Positions 16,115 through 25,100 of a stretch of 30,100 nucleotides of DNA are shown here, piece by piece. How positions within the stretch are numbered: the stretch's first letter is position 1; each line of letters opens with the position of its first letter. Position numbers and translations under genes: made by a program. Source of the stretch: UBA8437 sp003445035 (GTDB lineage Bacteria > Planctomycetota > Planctomycetia > Planctomycetales > Planctomycetaceae); assembly GCA_937901285.1 (NCBI GenBank), contig CALCHI010000509.1, positions 1 to 30,100 on the forward strand, given 5' to 3'. Under the pieces are notes generated by a model that was not told where the DNA came from, made no database searches, and worked only from the letters and a program-made list of their open reading frames with translations.

Positions 16115-17404
16115 TCAAACTCGGTCAACCAGGATTGTCTGTTCCCGATCGGGGCCAACCGACACGATGTCGACCGGAGAGCCGACCAGTTCGGCGACCA
16201 CGTCCAGGTAGTTCCGGGCCTCGACCGGCAAATCCTCGAGCTTGCGGATTCCGGTGAGATCCGCCTGCCACCCCGGCATCGACCTCAGCACCGGCCTGGC
16301 CCGGGCGAGTTCTTCCAATTGGGCCGGAAAATCGGTGGTTCGCTCTCCGTCGATCTCGTAGGCCTCACAGACCTGGACCTCCTCGAGCTTGCCCAGGACA
16401 TCCAGCAGCATCACCGCCAGGCAATCGACACCCGAAAGTCGCGCACCGTAGCCGGTCGCCACCGAATCGAACCAGCCGCAACGTCGCGGCCGCCCGGTCA
16501 CTGTTCCGTACTCGTTTCCCTCGTCACGGATATGCTGCCCGATCTCGTTGTCCAGTTCGGTGGGGAACGGTCCACCGCCGACCCGGGTCGTGTAGGCCTT
16601 GACGACCCCGATCATCCGTTCAATCGCCCGTTCGGGCACACCGCTGCCGGAGTGAATGCCGGCCCCGGAACTGTTCGACGAGGTGACGAAAGGGAAGGTG
16701 CCGTGGTCGAGATCGAGCAACGACCCCTGGGCGCCTTCAAAGAGAACACGCCGACCGGCGGCGAGAGCCTTGTGGAGGTGAGAGGTGGTGTCGGTGACGA
16801 ACGGTGCCAGCCGTTCCGCGTACTGGCTGTACTCGCCGTAGATCGCTTCGGCATCGAGCGGTTCAGACTCGGGATCGAGTGCCTGCAGCACACGATTCTT
16901 GTGCCCGACAACCGTCCCGACCCGGTCCCGGAGTGACTCGCCGCGGACCAAATCGCCCATGCGAATCGCGTGGGTCCGTCCCGCCTTGTCACGATAACAC
17001 GTGCCGATCCCTCGCATCGTGGTTCCGATCGCATCACCACCCCGTCCCTTTTCGAGCACGGCTTCCTCGGCCGTGTGCCACGGAAACACCACGTGAGCCC
17101 GGTTACTGATCAACAGGCTTCCGTCGATGCCACCGTTGCGGCCGACAATCCCATCGAGTTCCTCGAGGAATGCCCGCGGATCGATCACCACACCGCCTGT
17201 GACGACCGACTCGACTCCGGGCCGAAGAATCCCGGCCGGCAACAGAGAGAGCTTGTAGGTCTGGCCATCGAACTGAACGGTGTGCCCGGCATTGTTGCCC
17301 CCCTGGTAGCGGACAACGATGTCGTGATCTTCGGTCAGCAGGTCGACGATCTTGCCCTTGGCCTCGTCGCCCCACTGAAGACCAATCACGGAAGTGGCAG
17401 GCAC
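16115..17404 (-). CDS. purA: Adenylosuccinate synthetase
   Basis: A PurA of 429 residues that condenses IMP and aspartate using GTP, the first committed step to AMP. Starting at the GTG complementary to 17402-17404 puts the P-loop-like WGDEAKGK at residues 11-18, the catalytic D13, and H41 in GGNNAGHT at the same numbers as in E. coli PurA, and gives the usual total length. Other marks are GTTMRGIGTCYRDK, FEGAQGSLLDLDHGTFPFVTS (split here only for reading) and TRVGGGPFPTE. An ATG at 17557 would add 51 low-similarity residues reaching to the response-regulator start region. No strong ribosome binding site precedes the GTG. It is the first gene before sucC and sucD on this strand; co-transcription is inferred from the 81-base gap. 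Confidence 0.95.
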   Translation of the reverse strand: MPATSVIGLQWGDEAKGKIVDLLTEDHDIVVRYQGGNNAGHTVQFDGQTYKLSLLPAGILRPGVESVVTGGVVIDPRAFLEELDGIVGRNGGIDGSLLISNRAHVVFPWHTAEEAVLEKGRGGDAIGTTMRGIGTCYRDKAGRTHAIRMGDLVRGESLRDRVGTVVGHKNRVLQALDPESEPLDAEAIYGEYSQYAERLAPFVTDTTSHLHKALAAGRRVLFEGAQGSLLDLDHGTFPFVTSSNSSGAGIHSGSGVPERAIERMIGVVKAYTTRVGGGPFPTELDNEIGQHIRDEGNEYGTVTGRPRRCGWFDSVATGYGARLSGVDCLAVMLLDVLGKLEEVQVCEAYEIDGERTTDFPAQLEELARARPVLRSMPGWQADLTGIRKLEDLPVEARNYLDVVAELVGSPVDIVSVGPDREQTILVDRV

Positions 17405-17589
17405 GGCGTCGCGATTCCGTCGATTCGAGTCAATTCTTGCGGCGGGAGGGGTCGCGTTGATTCGCCTGTTGTCATCGGTTGGGCCAGCGGCATTTTCGCT
17501 CGCCGGTGCACCGATTCTGATCTTGTCGACCCCGTCGGTCTGGCCTAGTGTACCCAATCACCAGCCGGTTGGGGAGCAAGGCGAGCCGC

Positions 17590-17973
17590 GTGAACGACCC
17601 GACAGGATTTCGCGTGCTGCTGGTCGACGACGACGAGTCGATCCTCGAGGTGATCTCCGCGGCCTTCGAGCACCACGGGTACGGGGTGCTGGAGGCCAGG
17701 GACGGATCCGAGGCGCTGGTTCGGGCCGAACGGGACGCACCCGACCTCGTGGTTCTCGACCTGGTCATGCCCCGCCGCAGTGGCTTCGCCGTGCTCGACC
17801 GGTTGCGTCAACGCCACGCCACACACCCTCCCATCATCGTTGTCACCGCCAACACCGATCCGCGGCACGAACAGTTCGCCCACGACCACGGTGCCGACGC
17901 ATTCTTCCGCAAGCCGTTCGACATCGACTCGCTGCTCCAGACCGCAGCGGACCTGTTGAAAAACGGCCGCTAG
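17590..17973 (+). CDS. Receiver-only response regulator
   Basis: A 127-residue CheY-like receiver domain without an output domain. The acidic pair D13/D14, the phospho-acceptor D57 in LVVLDLVMPRRSG, T86 in VVTAN and K108 in FFRKPF are all present, so phosphorylation should work. The GTG at 17590 is chosen because GGGGAG and AAGG precede it and it sits close to the domain; the ATG at 17548 would add 14 residues. No histidine kinase is in the window, so the partner is unknown. Its TAG stop overlaps the TAG stop of the opposite-strand MoaD-like gene in the palindrome CTAG (17970-17973). Confidence 0.9.
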   Translation: MNDPTGFRVLLVDDDESILEVISAAFEHHGYGVLEARDGSEALVRAERDAPDLVVLDLVMPRRSGFAVLDRLRQRHATHPPIIVVTANTDPRHEQFAHDHGADAFFRKPFDIDSLLQTAADLLKNGR

Positions 17974-18233
17974 CCTCCACCGATCGCCAGCAGGAAGTGC
18001 ACCTGGCTGTCGGGCTCCAGTTGTGCCAGCAGGCCCATCGCGCTGACATGGCCGTCGACGGCGACCCGCAACCCGGGTTTCAACTCCCCGTCCTCAAGCA
18101 CCCGATCGGCGAAGCCGGGAAACCGCTCGTCCAGTGCCCCGATCAGCCGCCGCACACTGGTCGCCTCAACCTCCAGTTCCACCTCGCCCCCGGTCAGATC
18201 ACGTGCGGGAGCGGGAATGTGGACGCGGGGCAT
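17970..18233 (-). CDS. MoaD/ThiS-family sulfur carrier protein
   Basis: An 87-residue ubiquitin-like sulfur carrier. It ends in GGG (LLAIGGG), the Gly-Gly tail that receives sulfur as thiocarboxylate, and has the beta-grasp layout: basic first strand, helix SVRRLIGALDERFPGF, LEDGELKPGLRVAVDG, and a hydrophobic last strand (SQVHFLLAIGGG). These resemble small MoaD-like proteins of molybdopterin synthase. It lies 18 bases after the Mo-hydroxylase large subunit gene on the same strand, so it probably serves maturation of that enzyme's molybdopterin. MoaE and adenylyltransferase partners are not in the window. ThiS-like or tungsten-type roles are alternatives. Confidence 0.8.
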   Translation of the reverse strand: MPRVHIPAPARDLTGGEVELEVEATSVRRLIGALDERFPGFADRVLEDGELKPGLRVAVDGHVSAMGLLAQLEPDSQVHFLLAIGGG

Positions 18234-18251
18234 CGGCTGGGAACCGGGGGG

Positions 18252-20594
18252 CTATCCGTCGCTGGCCAGCAACTCGTGCAGCATCTTTGGCGGTGACATC
18301 GGCAGGCTCCGCATCCTCACCCCGGTGGCACGGAAAATCGCATTGGCCATCGCTGCCGGCGGCGGCACGATCGGCACCTCTCCCACGCCGCGGACGCCGA
18401 AGGGATGTCCCGGATTGGGCACCTCGACGATGATCGTCTCGATGTCCGGCAGGTCGTAACAGGTGGGAATGCGATAATCGAGAAAGCTGGCGTTGTGCAA
18501 CCGACCGTCATCGCCGTAGTGGTACTCCTCGTTGAGTGCCCAGCCGATGCCCTGGGCGGCCCCGCCCTGCATCTGGCCCTCGACATAACTGGGGTGGATC
18601 GCCGTGCCGACGTCCTGGACGACGGTGTAACGGAGAACCTGGACCTTGCCGGTGTCGGGATCGACCTCGACATCGGCGATGTGCGTCCCGAATGCGCCCC
18701 CATGCTTGTCGGCGTTGACCGAGCCACGGCCGACGACCGGCCCTCCGGTCTGGGTCAGCTTGCCGGAGATCTCCTGGAAACTGATCGTCTTCCCTTCGGG
18801 TCCGGTCAATGTCGCTCCGTCGCCGTACTCGACCTGTTCGGATTCAACATCCCACAGCATCGCGGCCCGCTGACGGAGCTGAGCCTGGATATCCTCCGCG
18901 GCCTTGATCGCCGCCAGTCCCGTGGCGTGGCAGGTTCGGCTGCCACCGGTCACGTCGGTGTGGCCGATGCTGTCGGTGTCCACGACCGTCGGCGTGACAT
19001 CCTCGGCCGCGATCCCCAGGATCTCGGCCAACTGCATCGCCACCGACGCCCGGGTGCCGCCGATGTCGGTCGAACCTTCGATCAAAGACACCGTGCCGTC
19101 CTCGTTGACCGTCGCCGCGACCACCGAATTGCCCCCGAAGTTGAACCAGAATCCCGAGGCGATTCCGCGACCGCGGTTCGGCCCTTCCAGCGGCGACTGC
19201 CAGTGGTCGCTCAACTCGACCGCCTTGATCGTCTCCCACATCCCGACCGGCGGATAGGTCACCCCATCAACCCGTTCGTCGCCCTCCTTGACCGCGTTCT
19301 TCAGGCGAAACTCGACAGGGCAGATTCCCTGCGCCTCACAGATCTCGTCGACGATCGTCTCGGTGGCCAGCGCCACGTGGGTCGACCCCGGGGCACGGTA
19401 CGCATTGGAGCGAGGCTTGTTGACACAGATGTCGTAGCCGTCGATCCGCCCGTTGGGAACGTCGTAACAGGCAAACACGCACATGCAGCCCGGATTGATC
19501 GGCGAGCCGGGAAACGCTCCGGCCTCGAACAGAAGCTCCGCCTCTCCGGCGGTGATCTTCCCCTCGGCGTCGACACCAATCTTGACCTTCATGTACGAGC
19601 CCGGCGTTGGGCCGGTCGCGTCAAAGACGTTGGACCGATCCATGTTCAGTTTCACCGGCCGGCCCGAAAGTTTCGACAGTACCGCGGCGACCGGCTGCAG
19701 GTAGACCGCGATCTTGCCACCGAAACCGCCTCCGATCTCCATCGGCACGACCTTGACCTTCGAGATCGCCACGTCGAGCAGCTCGGCCACCTGCATGCGG
19801 ATCATGAAGGAGCCCTGGGTGCTGGTCCAGACGGTGATCTTGCCGTCGGGGGACCAGAACGCCGTTGCCGTGTGAGGCTCGATGTATCCCTGGTGAACCG
19901 TCTCGGTGGTGAACTCGCGTTCGATGACCAGTTCGGCGGCAGCAAAGCCGGCATCGACATCGCCCTTTTCGTAATGAAAATGCTTGGCAACGTTGGTGGG
20001 GGTGTCTCCGGTCTCTCCGGCCGGCTGCCGGTCGGTGCGAACGTCGTCGTTGAGCACCGGGGCATCGGCACCGCGGGCCTCGCGGACATCCAGCACCGGG
20101 GGCAGCACCTCGTACTCGACCTCGATCAACCGCGCCGCCTCCTCGGCGATGTGCACCGAATCGGCCGCCACCGCCGCAACGGCGTGACCGGTGTAGAGCA
20201 CCTTGTCGTTGGCCAACACGTTCTGGTTGAGGTGGTACCAGTCGACCATCCCTTCGCCCAGATCCCCGGCACGGTGATCGGCCGACGGCATGTCGGCGTT
20301 GGTGCACACGGCGTGCACCCCCGGAACCTCCGCGGCTCTGGAGGTGTCGATCGAGACGATCCGTGCGTGCGCGTGAGGACTTCTGAGCACGTAGCCCTGC
20401 AGCAGCCCCGAGAGCTTGATGTCAGCCCCGTAGCGGGCCCGGCCGGTCACCTTGTCGGTGCCATCGTGTCGGATCGGCCGGGTGCCGACCACGTCATAAT
20501 CGGGCAATCGGCCTTCTTCAACCAGTCGCTGGTTACCGGGCGTCCCCCCGGGAAACGGCTCAACGCGGAACTGGCGGTCTTCGACGGTCGCCAT
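18252..20594 (-). CDS. Xanthine dehydrogenase-family molybdenum-binding (large) subunit
   Basis: A 780-residue catalytic subunit of the molybdenum hydroxylase family, which hydroxylates substrates with water-derived oxygen. Visible marks are the N-terminal a/b hammerhead segment VTGRARYGADIKLSGLLQG, the GGGFGGK molybdopterin loop, the active-site loop A398-Y-R-A-P-G403, and the catalytic glutamate E739 in RGVGEVPIVPPPA. The loop lacks the Cys-Ser-Phe-Arg signature of form I CO dehydrogenase, so CO is not the likely substrate; the real one (purine, aromatic acyl-CoA, aldehyde or N-heterocycle) cannot be told. ATG 20594 overlaps the 2Fe-2S subunit stop (TGATG), implying coupled translation. Order medium-small-large-MoaD makes a full enzyme operon. 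Confidence 0.93.
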   Translation of the reverse strand: MATVEDRQFRVEPFPGGTPGNQRLVEEGRLPDYDVVGTRPIRHDGTDKVTGRARYGADIKLSGLLQGYVLRSPHAHARIVSIDTSRAAEVPGVHAVCTNADMPSADHRAGDLGEGMVDWYHLNQNVLANDKVLYTGHAVAAVAADSVHIAEEAARLIEVEYEVLPPVLDVREARGADAPVLNDDVRTDRQPAGETGDTPTNVAKHFHYEKGDVDAGFAAAELVIEREFTTETVHQGYIEPHTATAFWSPDGKITVWTSTQGSFMIRMQVAELLDVAISKVKVVPMEIGGGFGGKIAVYLQPVAAVLSKLSGRPVKLNMDRSNVFDATGPTPGSYMKVKIGVDAEGKITAGEAELLFEAGAFPGSPINPGCMCVFACYDVPNGRIDGYDICVNKPRSNAYRAPGSTHVALATETIVDEICEAQGICPVEFRLKNAVKEGDERVDGVTYPPVGMWETIKAVELSDHWQSPLEGPNRGRGIASGFWFNFGGNSVVAATVNEDGTVSLIEGSTDIGGTRASVAMQLAEILGIAAEDVTPTVVDTDSIGHTDVTGGSRTCHATGLAAIKAAEDIQAQLRQRAAMLWDVESEQVEYGDGATLTGPEGKTISFQEISGKLTQTGGPVVGRGSVNADKHGGAFGTHIADVEVDPDTGKVQVLRYTVVQDVGTAIHPSYVEGQMQGGAAQGIGWALNEEYHYGDDGRLHNASFLDYRIPTCYDLPDIETIIVEVPNPGHPFGVRGVGEVPIVPPPAAMANAIFRATGVRMRSLPMSPPKMLHELLASDG

Positions 20595-21070
20595 CAGTTG
20601 GTCACTCCCTCGGCCGCCTGCTGGACGGCCCTCACGATCTTGTCATAGCCGGTGCAACGGCAAAGGTTGCCGGCCAGGTGAAAGCGAATCTCGTCCTCGC
20701 TCGGCGAGGCGTTCTCTTCGAGCAGTGCCTTGGTCGACATGATGAACCCGGGCGTGCAAATGCCGCACTGCAGGGCGGCCTGTCCCAGGAAGGCGTCCTG
20801 GATCACGTGCAGCCCATCGGTCAGCGCGACTCCCTCGATCGTCTCGAGTTCTCCGCCCTCGGCCTCGACGGCCAACACCAGGCAACTGTCGACCGGACGA
20901 CCGTTGAAGATCACGGTGCAGGCCCCGCAGTTGCCGTTGGAACACCCCTCCTTGGTGCCGATCAGGTCGAGGTTGTCGCGGAGCACCTCCAGCAGCGTCT
21001 GCCGCGGTGCCGCCAGGAACTCGACCGGGTTTCCGTTGATCGAGGTGGATACGATGCGTTGTTTGGCCAT
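20594..21070 (-). CDS. [2Fe-2S] small subunit of a molybdenum hydroxylase
   Basis: A 158-residue iron-sulfur subunit with two [2Fe-2S] clusters that pass electrons from the Mo site to FAD. The plant-type ferredoxin cluster is held by C43, C48, C51 (CSNGNCGAC) and C63; the second cluster by C102, C105 (CGICTPG) and C137, C139 (LCRCTG). Every cysteine is present. Length is typical. It ends overlapping the large-subunit start by one base and begins 60 bases after the FAD subunit. Confidence 0.95.
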   Translation of the reverse strand: MAKQRIVSTSINGNPVEFLAAPRQTLLEVLRDNLDLIGTKEGCSNGNCGACTVIFNGRPVDSCLVLAVEAEGGELETIEGVALTDGLHVIQDAFLGQAALQCGICTPGFIMSTKALLEENASPSEDEIRFHLAGNLCRCTGYDKIVRAVQQAAEGVTN

Positions 21071-21130
21071 CGGTTCTAGTCCGTTGTGTCGATCGTCTCG
21101 TGTGAATCAAAAACGTGTCCGTCGGTGCGG

Positions 21131-22027
21131 TCACTGCCCGATGCGGTAACCTGTCTCTTCACCCCGCGCCCGCGCTACCGCCTCGCGAATCACCCGCTCG
21201 GTGAGCACACCGCTGATGTGCTTGCGAAATTCCACGGTCCCCCGCATGTCATCGATCGGGGTGGCCGCTTCCCGTGCCGCGGCTGCGGCTGCGGCGATCG
21301 CCTCGTCGGAAACCGGCTGTCCGGCCAGGGCCGCACCCGCCGCCTCGACATAAAGGGGTGTCGGAGCCACCGCGGCCAGGGCGATTCGGGCCGAAACAAA
21401 CGACTGGCCCGATTCGTCGAGTTCCACCGCGGCACCAACTCCCACCACGGCGATGTCCATTTCGTTGCGGGGAATGAAGCGGCGGTAATGCGAGCCACCG
21501 ACAGCCGGTCGAGCCGGAAAGACGATCTCGACGACCAGTTCCCCACTCTCCAGCACGTTTTGTCCGGGGCCCGTACAGAAATCCTCCGCCGCCACCTCGC
21601 GTCGTCCCCCCGGACCCGCGATCACAACCCGGGCGGCCAGGGCGATCAGCGACGGCGTCGAGTCGGCCGCGGGACCGCTGTTGCACAGGTTCCCGCCAAC
21701 ACTGGCCCGGCTCTGGATCTGCGTCCCGCCGATGATCCGACAACTGTCAGCCACCGCCGAGTAGGCAGCGGCGATCTGCGGATCACCGTAAATCCGGTAA
21801 CACGGCACAGCCGCTCCCAGCCGGAGACCATCGTCGCCGAGTTCGAGCACGTTCAGATCGGGAATCTTCTTGACGTCGACGACCAGGTCGGGTTCAAGAC
21901 GCCGCGTGCGTATGTGGTCGATCAGGTCCGTTCCGCCGGCCAGCGGCTTCGCCGCGGCGGGGTTCCCGGACAGCAACGCCACCGCGTCGTCCAGCGACAT
22001 CGGGGCCTCGTATTCAAAATCACGCAT
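21131..22027 (-). CDS. FAD-binding medium subunit of a molybdenum hydroxylase
   Basis: A 298-residue FAD-binding subunit in the CoxM/xanthine dehydrogenase medium-chain family. It shows the two FAD motifs, AGGTDL (30-35) and IGGTQIQSRASVGGNLC (99-115), plus ITDA-like spacing and a C-terminal CO-dehydrogenase flavoprotein domain (about 185-290). It hands electrons to an acceptor such as NAD or a quinone; which one is not readable. It is the first gene of the enzyme operon, 130 bases after the PQQ-like protein gene stop. Confidence 0.92.
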   Translation of the reverse strand: MRDFEYEAPMSLDDAVALLSGNPAAAKPLAGGTDLIDHIRTRRLEPDLVVDVKKIPDLNVLELGDDGLRLGAAVPCYRIYGDPQIAAAYSAVADSCRIIGGTQIQSRASVGGNLCNSGPAADSTPSLIALAARVVIAGPGGRREVAAEDFCTGPGQNVLESGELVVEIVFPARPAVGGSHYRRFIPRNEMDIAVVGVGAAVELDESGQSFVSARIALAAVAPTPLYVEAAGAALAGQPVSDEAIAAAAAAAREAATPIDDMRGTVEFRKHISGVLTERVIREAVARARGEETGYRIGQ

Positions 22028-22157
22028 CTCGTCGGTTGTCCCGTCAGAGGGTGCCGGTGAAGAACTGGATCCTGGCGAACCGAGGACCGCAGAGCGTCCA
22101 CAGGGTACCGGCGAGATCGAGCCGCTTCAAGCAACAGGCCGCGAGGTCGGCTGCGGG

Positions 22158-25100
22158 CTAGGGCTTGACCGATGCCCTCTGCTGCCCGCCGACATTCAGC
22201 CGGATCCGCTGATTGTACGAACCCAGCTCGAGGTACTTTTCGGCGAGATTCAACCGCAGGCCGTTGAAGCTCCAGTAGTTCGACGGCGTCTCCAGAGAAG
22301 CACGGACCTGGCCCGTCCGCTTGTCGAGGGCCTGCAACTTCAGCAGGTAATAGCGGAGGTTGCCCTCTCGCAAGTACTGGCGGGAGGCCAACAGCAACAG
22401 CGGAGCGTGTTCGAGCTTGTCGAGAACGAGGTTGAGACCATCCACCTGTTTCCTCCAGCGAGGTGCTCCTCCGGCAGCGTCACGAGAGAAGGCCAGCAGG
22501 GGCCCGTTGACCCGAATCGAATGCAGGTTGACCGAGTAGAAACTGCCCTTGATCGGCCGGTTGACCGCCACGTACAGATTCTCAGAATCGTGGAAAGCGT
22601 AGATGCTGGTGGCACCCTTCAGATCGCCAGTCGCGATCTGGCCAACGGCAGCCAGCTTGCCGGTCCTCAGGTCGAGGCGATCGAGTCGCCCGGTGCCAGC
22701 CAGCAACACCAACTGGTCCTCACCGATCATGCCCAGTCGTGAGCCGGCGTCGAGCTTGTGTTGCCACAGAGTCTTGCCGCTGACCACGTCGTCCTGCTGC
22801 ACCGACAGGTGGTCCCACTTCAATCCGAACACGTTGAAGCTGCCGCCATTGCGAATCCAGGTGATCGTGGTCCCCTCCAGTCGCAGGACCCCCTGCAGCT
22901 TTCGAGCCAGTCCGGCAACCTCCAGGGGATGCCCGTCGCGGGCCCGCAGTGCCACCGGTGGTCGCGAGGTGTAGGCCCCCCTCAACAGCGGCAACGTGCC
23001 CAGTGCGATCGGTCTCCCGGCTGGCGGCTTCCTGGGCGTCACCGGCCCACCGCCCAGGTAGACGATCTTGTCGCTGCCCATCACAGGAATCCCCGAAGCG
23101 ACCCGGTCACGTTGCCAGAGCACTTCGCCGGTCCGCGGCTCAAGGGAAGTCAGTCGGCGGCGTCCGGAAACGCAAATGATCTCGCGGTTGACGACTCGCA
23201 ACGGTCCCCGCCGAGCGTTCCTGACCACGAGATTCAACTGCGTCGCGGCGTTCTCAACCGGCACCAATGCCGGCGGACGCGGTCGTATTGACATCGACCT
23301 GGCCAATCCGGCATCGACCGAGTGCGACCAGAGCAGTTCCCGGGTGGTCGGCGACAGCGCCTGCACGACCCCACGATGAAAAACGACCACCTGGTGTCCG
23401 ACAGCCCGGGCCGGCAGATACATCGAGGTGCCGCTCCGTCCCGACTGGGGCAACGGCACCGACCAGGACACCCCGCCATCCGCGGCACGTTCGACGATCA
23501 ACCTTTGTCGACTGCTGTCGTAGACGGTGCGATGCGAGTCGAACCACGGAAGTCGCTGCCGATTGAGTTCCAGGTCCTGGCGTCGCACGGACCGTGAAGA
23601 CCCGGCCGCCCGCACGATCTCGACCTCCTTCGGCCAAACCGCTCGACGAACCGGCCCCCCCAGCCCGCGTTTGCTGCGAAAATCGGCCAGGGCCTTGCGG
23701 GCCCGCGTCCCGACGGTCGGATCCGTATCTTCGGCCAGCCGCAACCAGGTCACCTCCGCCTCGCCCACCCGCCCGTTCCTCGCGGCGACCGTGGCCAGGT
23801 GAAAGCGGACGGCTCGCGAGGTCGGATGGAAGGCGAACACTTCGGCAAACGCCCTTTGCTGAAGCCGTTCCGCGCCGATCACCGCGGACGCGTCGTCTGC
23901 AAGTTGCTTGTCCAGACGGGCCCGCAAATCTTTGGGCAGCTTCGGCCACAGGTCGGCCAGTTGCCCGCCGACCCATCGGTCCAGGCGGACGCGGACCGGA
24001 TCCTGGACACCCTGGGTGATCCGGTGCGTGCCAAACCGGCGGGCCAGTTCGCGGAAGCCGGCGACCGCCACCTCCCACTCCTGCCGTGCCACGGCCCGCT
24101 CGACCCTCAGCCTCTGGACCATCTGCTGCCGGTCGATCGAATCGGCCAGCACCGCCAGTTGCTCGATCCGCTTGTCGACCCGGTCCTCATCGACAGCCAG
24201 TTCCACTCTCACCGCTCCCGCCAGCGCCGTTCTCAGGGAATCGCGGAACCGGGAAAGCAGGTCCGGCTTGAGTTTTTTGCGATCGATCGCTTCCAGGAAT
24301 CGCATCGCCGATACGTAACCACGGCTCAGGAGGGCCAGTTCCGACTGCTTCAGCAAGGCCCAGACATCGGCAGGATCTTTCTCCAGTGCGGCCTCGATCC
24401 GCACCACAAGCGCCTCCCGCTGTTCGAATGCGGTCAGTCCCTCCGGACCCAGTGCCAACACCAACCCCCGGGACATCACCAGGTTTCCCAGCACCGGCCC
24501 CCCTTCCGACGACTCCGGCAAATAGGTCCGGCTAGCCACTTTGCCGTCGGAGAGGGCCAGCGTGCAGATCTGGCCTGACGAAAGAGGCAAGTGAAAGTGG
24601 TCATCGGTGGCCACACCACGACCGCACGGGCGGCCCACCGATGGTTGCAGTTTGTGAGTCCAGGTGGCTTTTCCGTCGGCGATGTCGAAGGCCGCGACCG
24701 AGTCCGCTCCGACCAGCACCAGCCGGTCAGCAAAGCCTCCGGCCACATAAAGGAAGGATTCCTTCTTTTTCTTCCAGAGCAACCGTCCGGTGTAGAGATC
24801 CAGGCAGTTCAGCACAGGTTCGGCGTGCGGGGTGAACACGACCCGGTCACCGCAGATCACCGGCGGTGCAGCGGCCCACCCCGAGGCCATCCGGGCTCCG
24901 GGAGTGTACCCCCCGGGAACTCCCACCCTCATCATGCCAGGCCCTCCCGATTGGGACTCCGGCTGTGGGCGGGCGTAGCGATGGGCCCAGAGAATTCTCC
25001 GGCTCGAGCATTCGACACCAACCAGCCATCCGACCGTCGTCGGACAGACGGCGACCCCGTCAGAGACGGCCACATGGGACGAGGCCCAACGACGGTTGGG

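Noticed and set aside
18405..20648. Long open frame (747 codons) on the plus strand
   Set aside because: It is antisense to the molybdenum-binding subunit, whose motifs are intact. Long antisense frames are expected at this GC content; composition is Arg/His/Asp-rich without domains.
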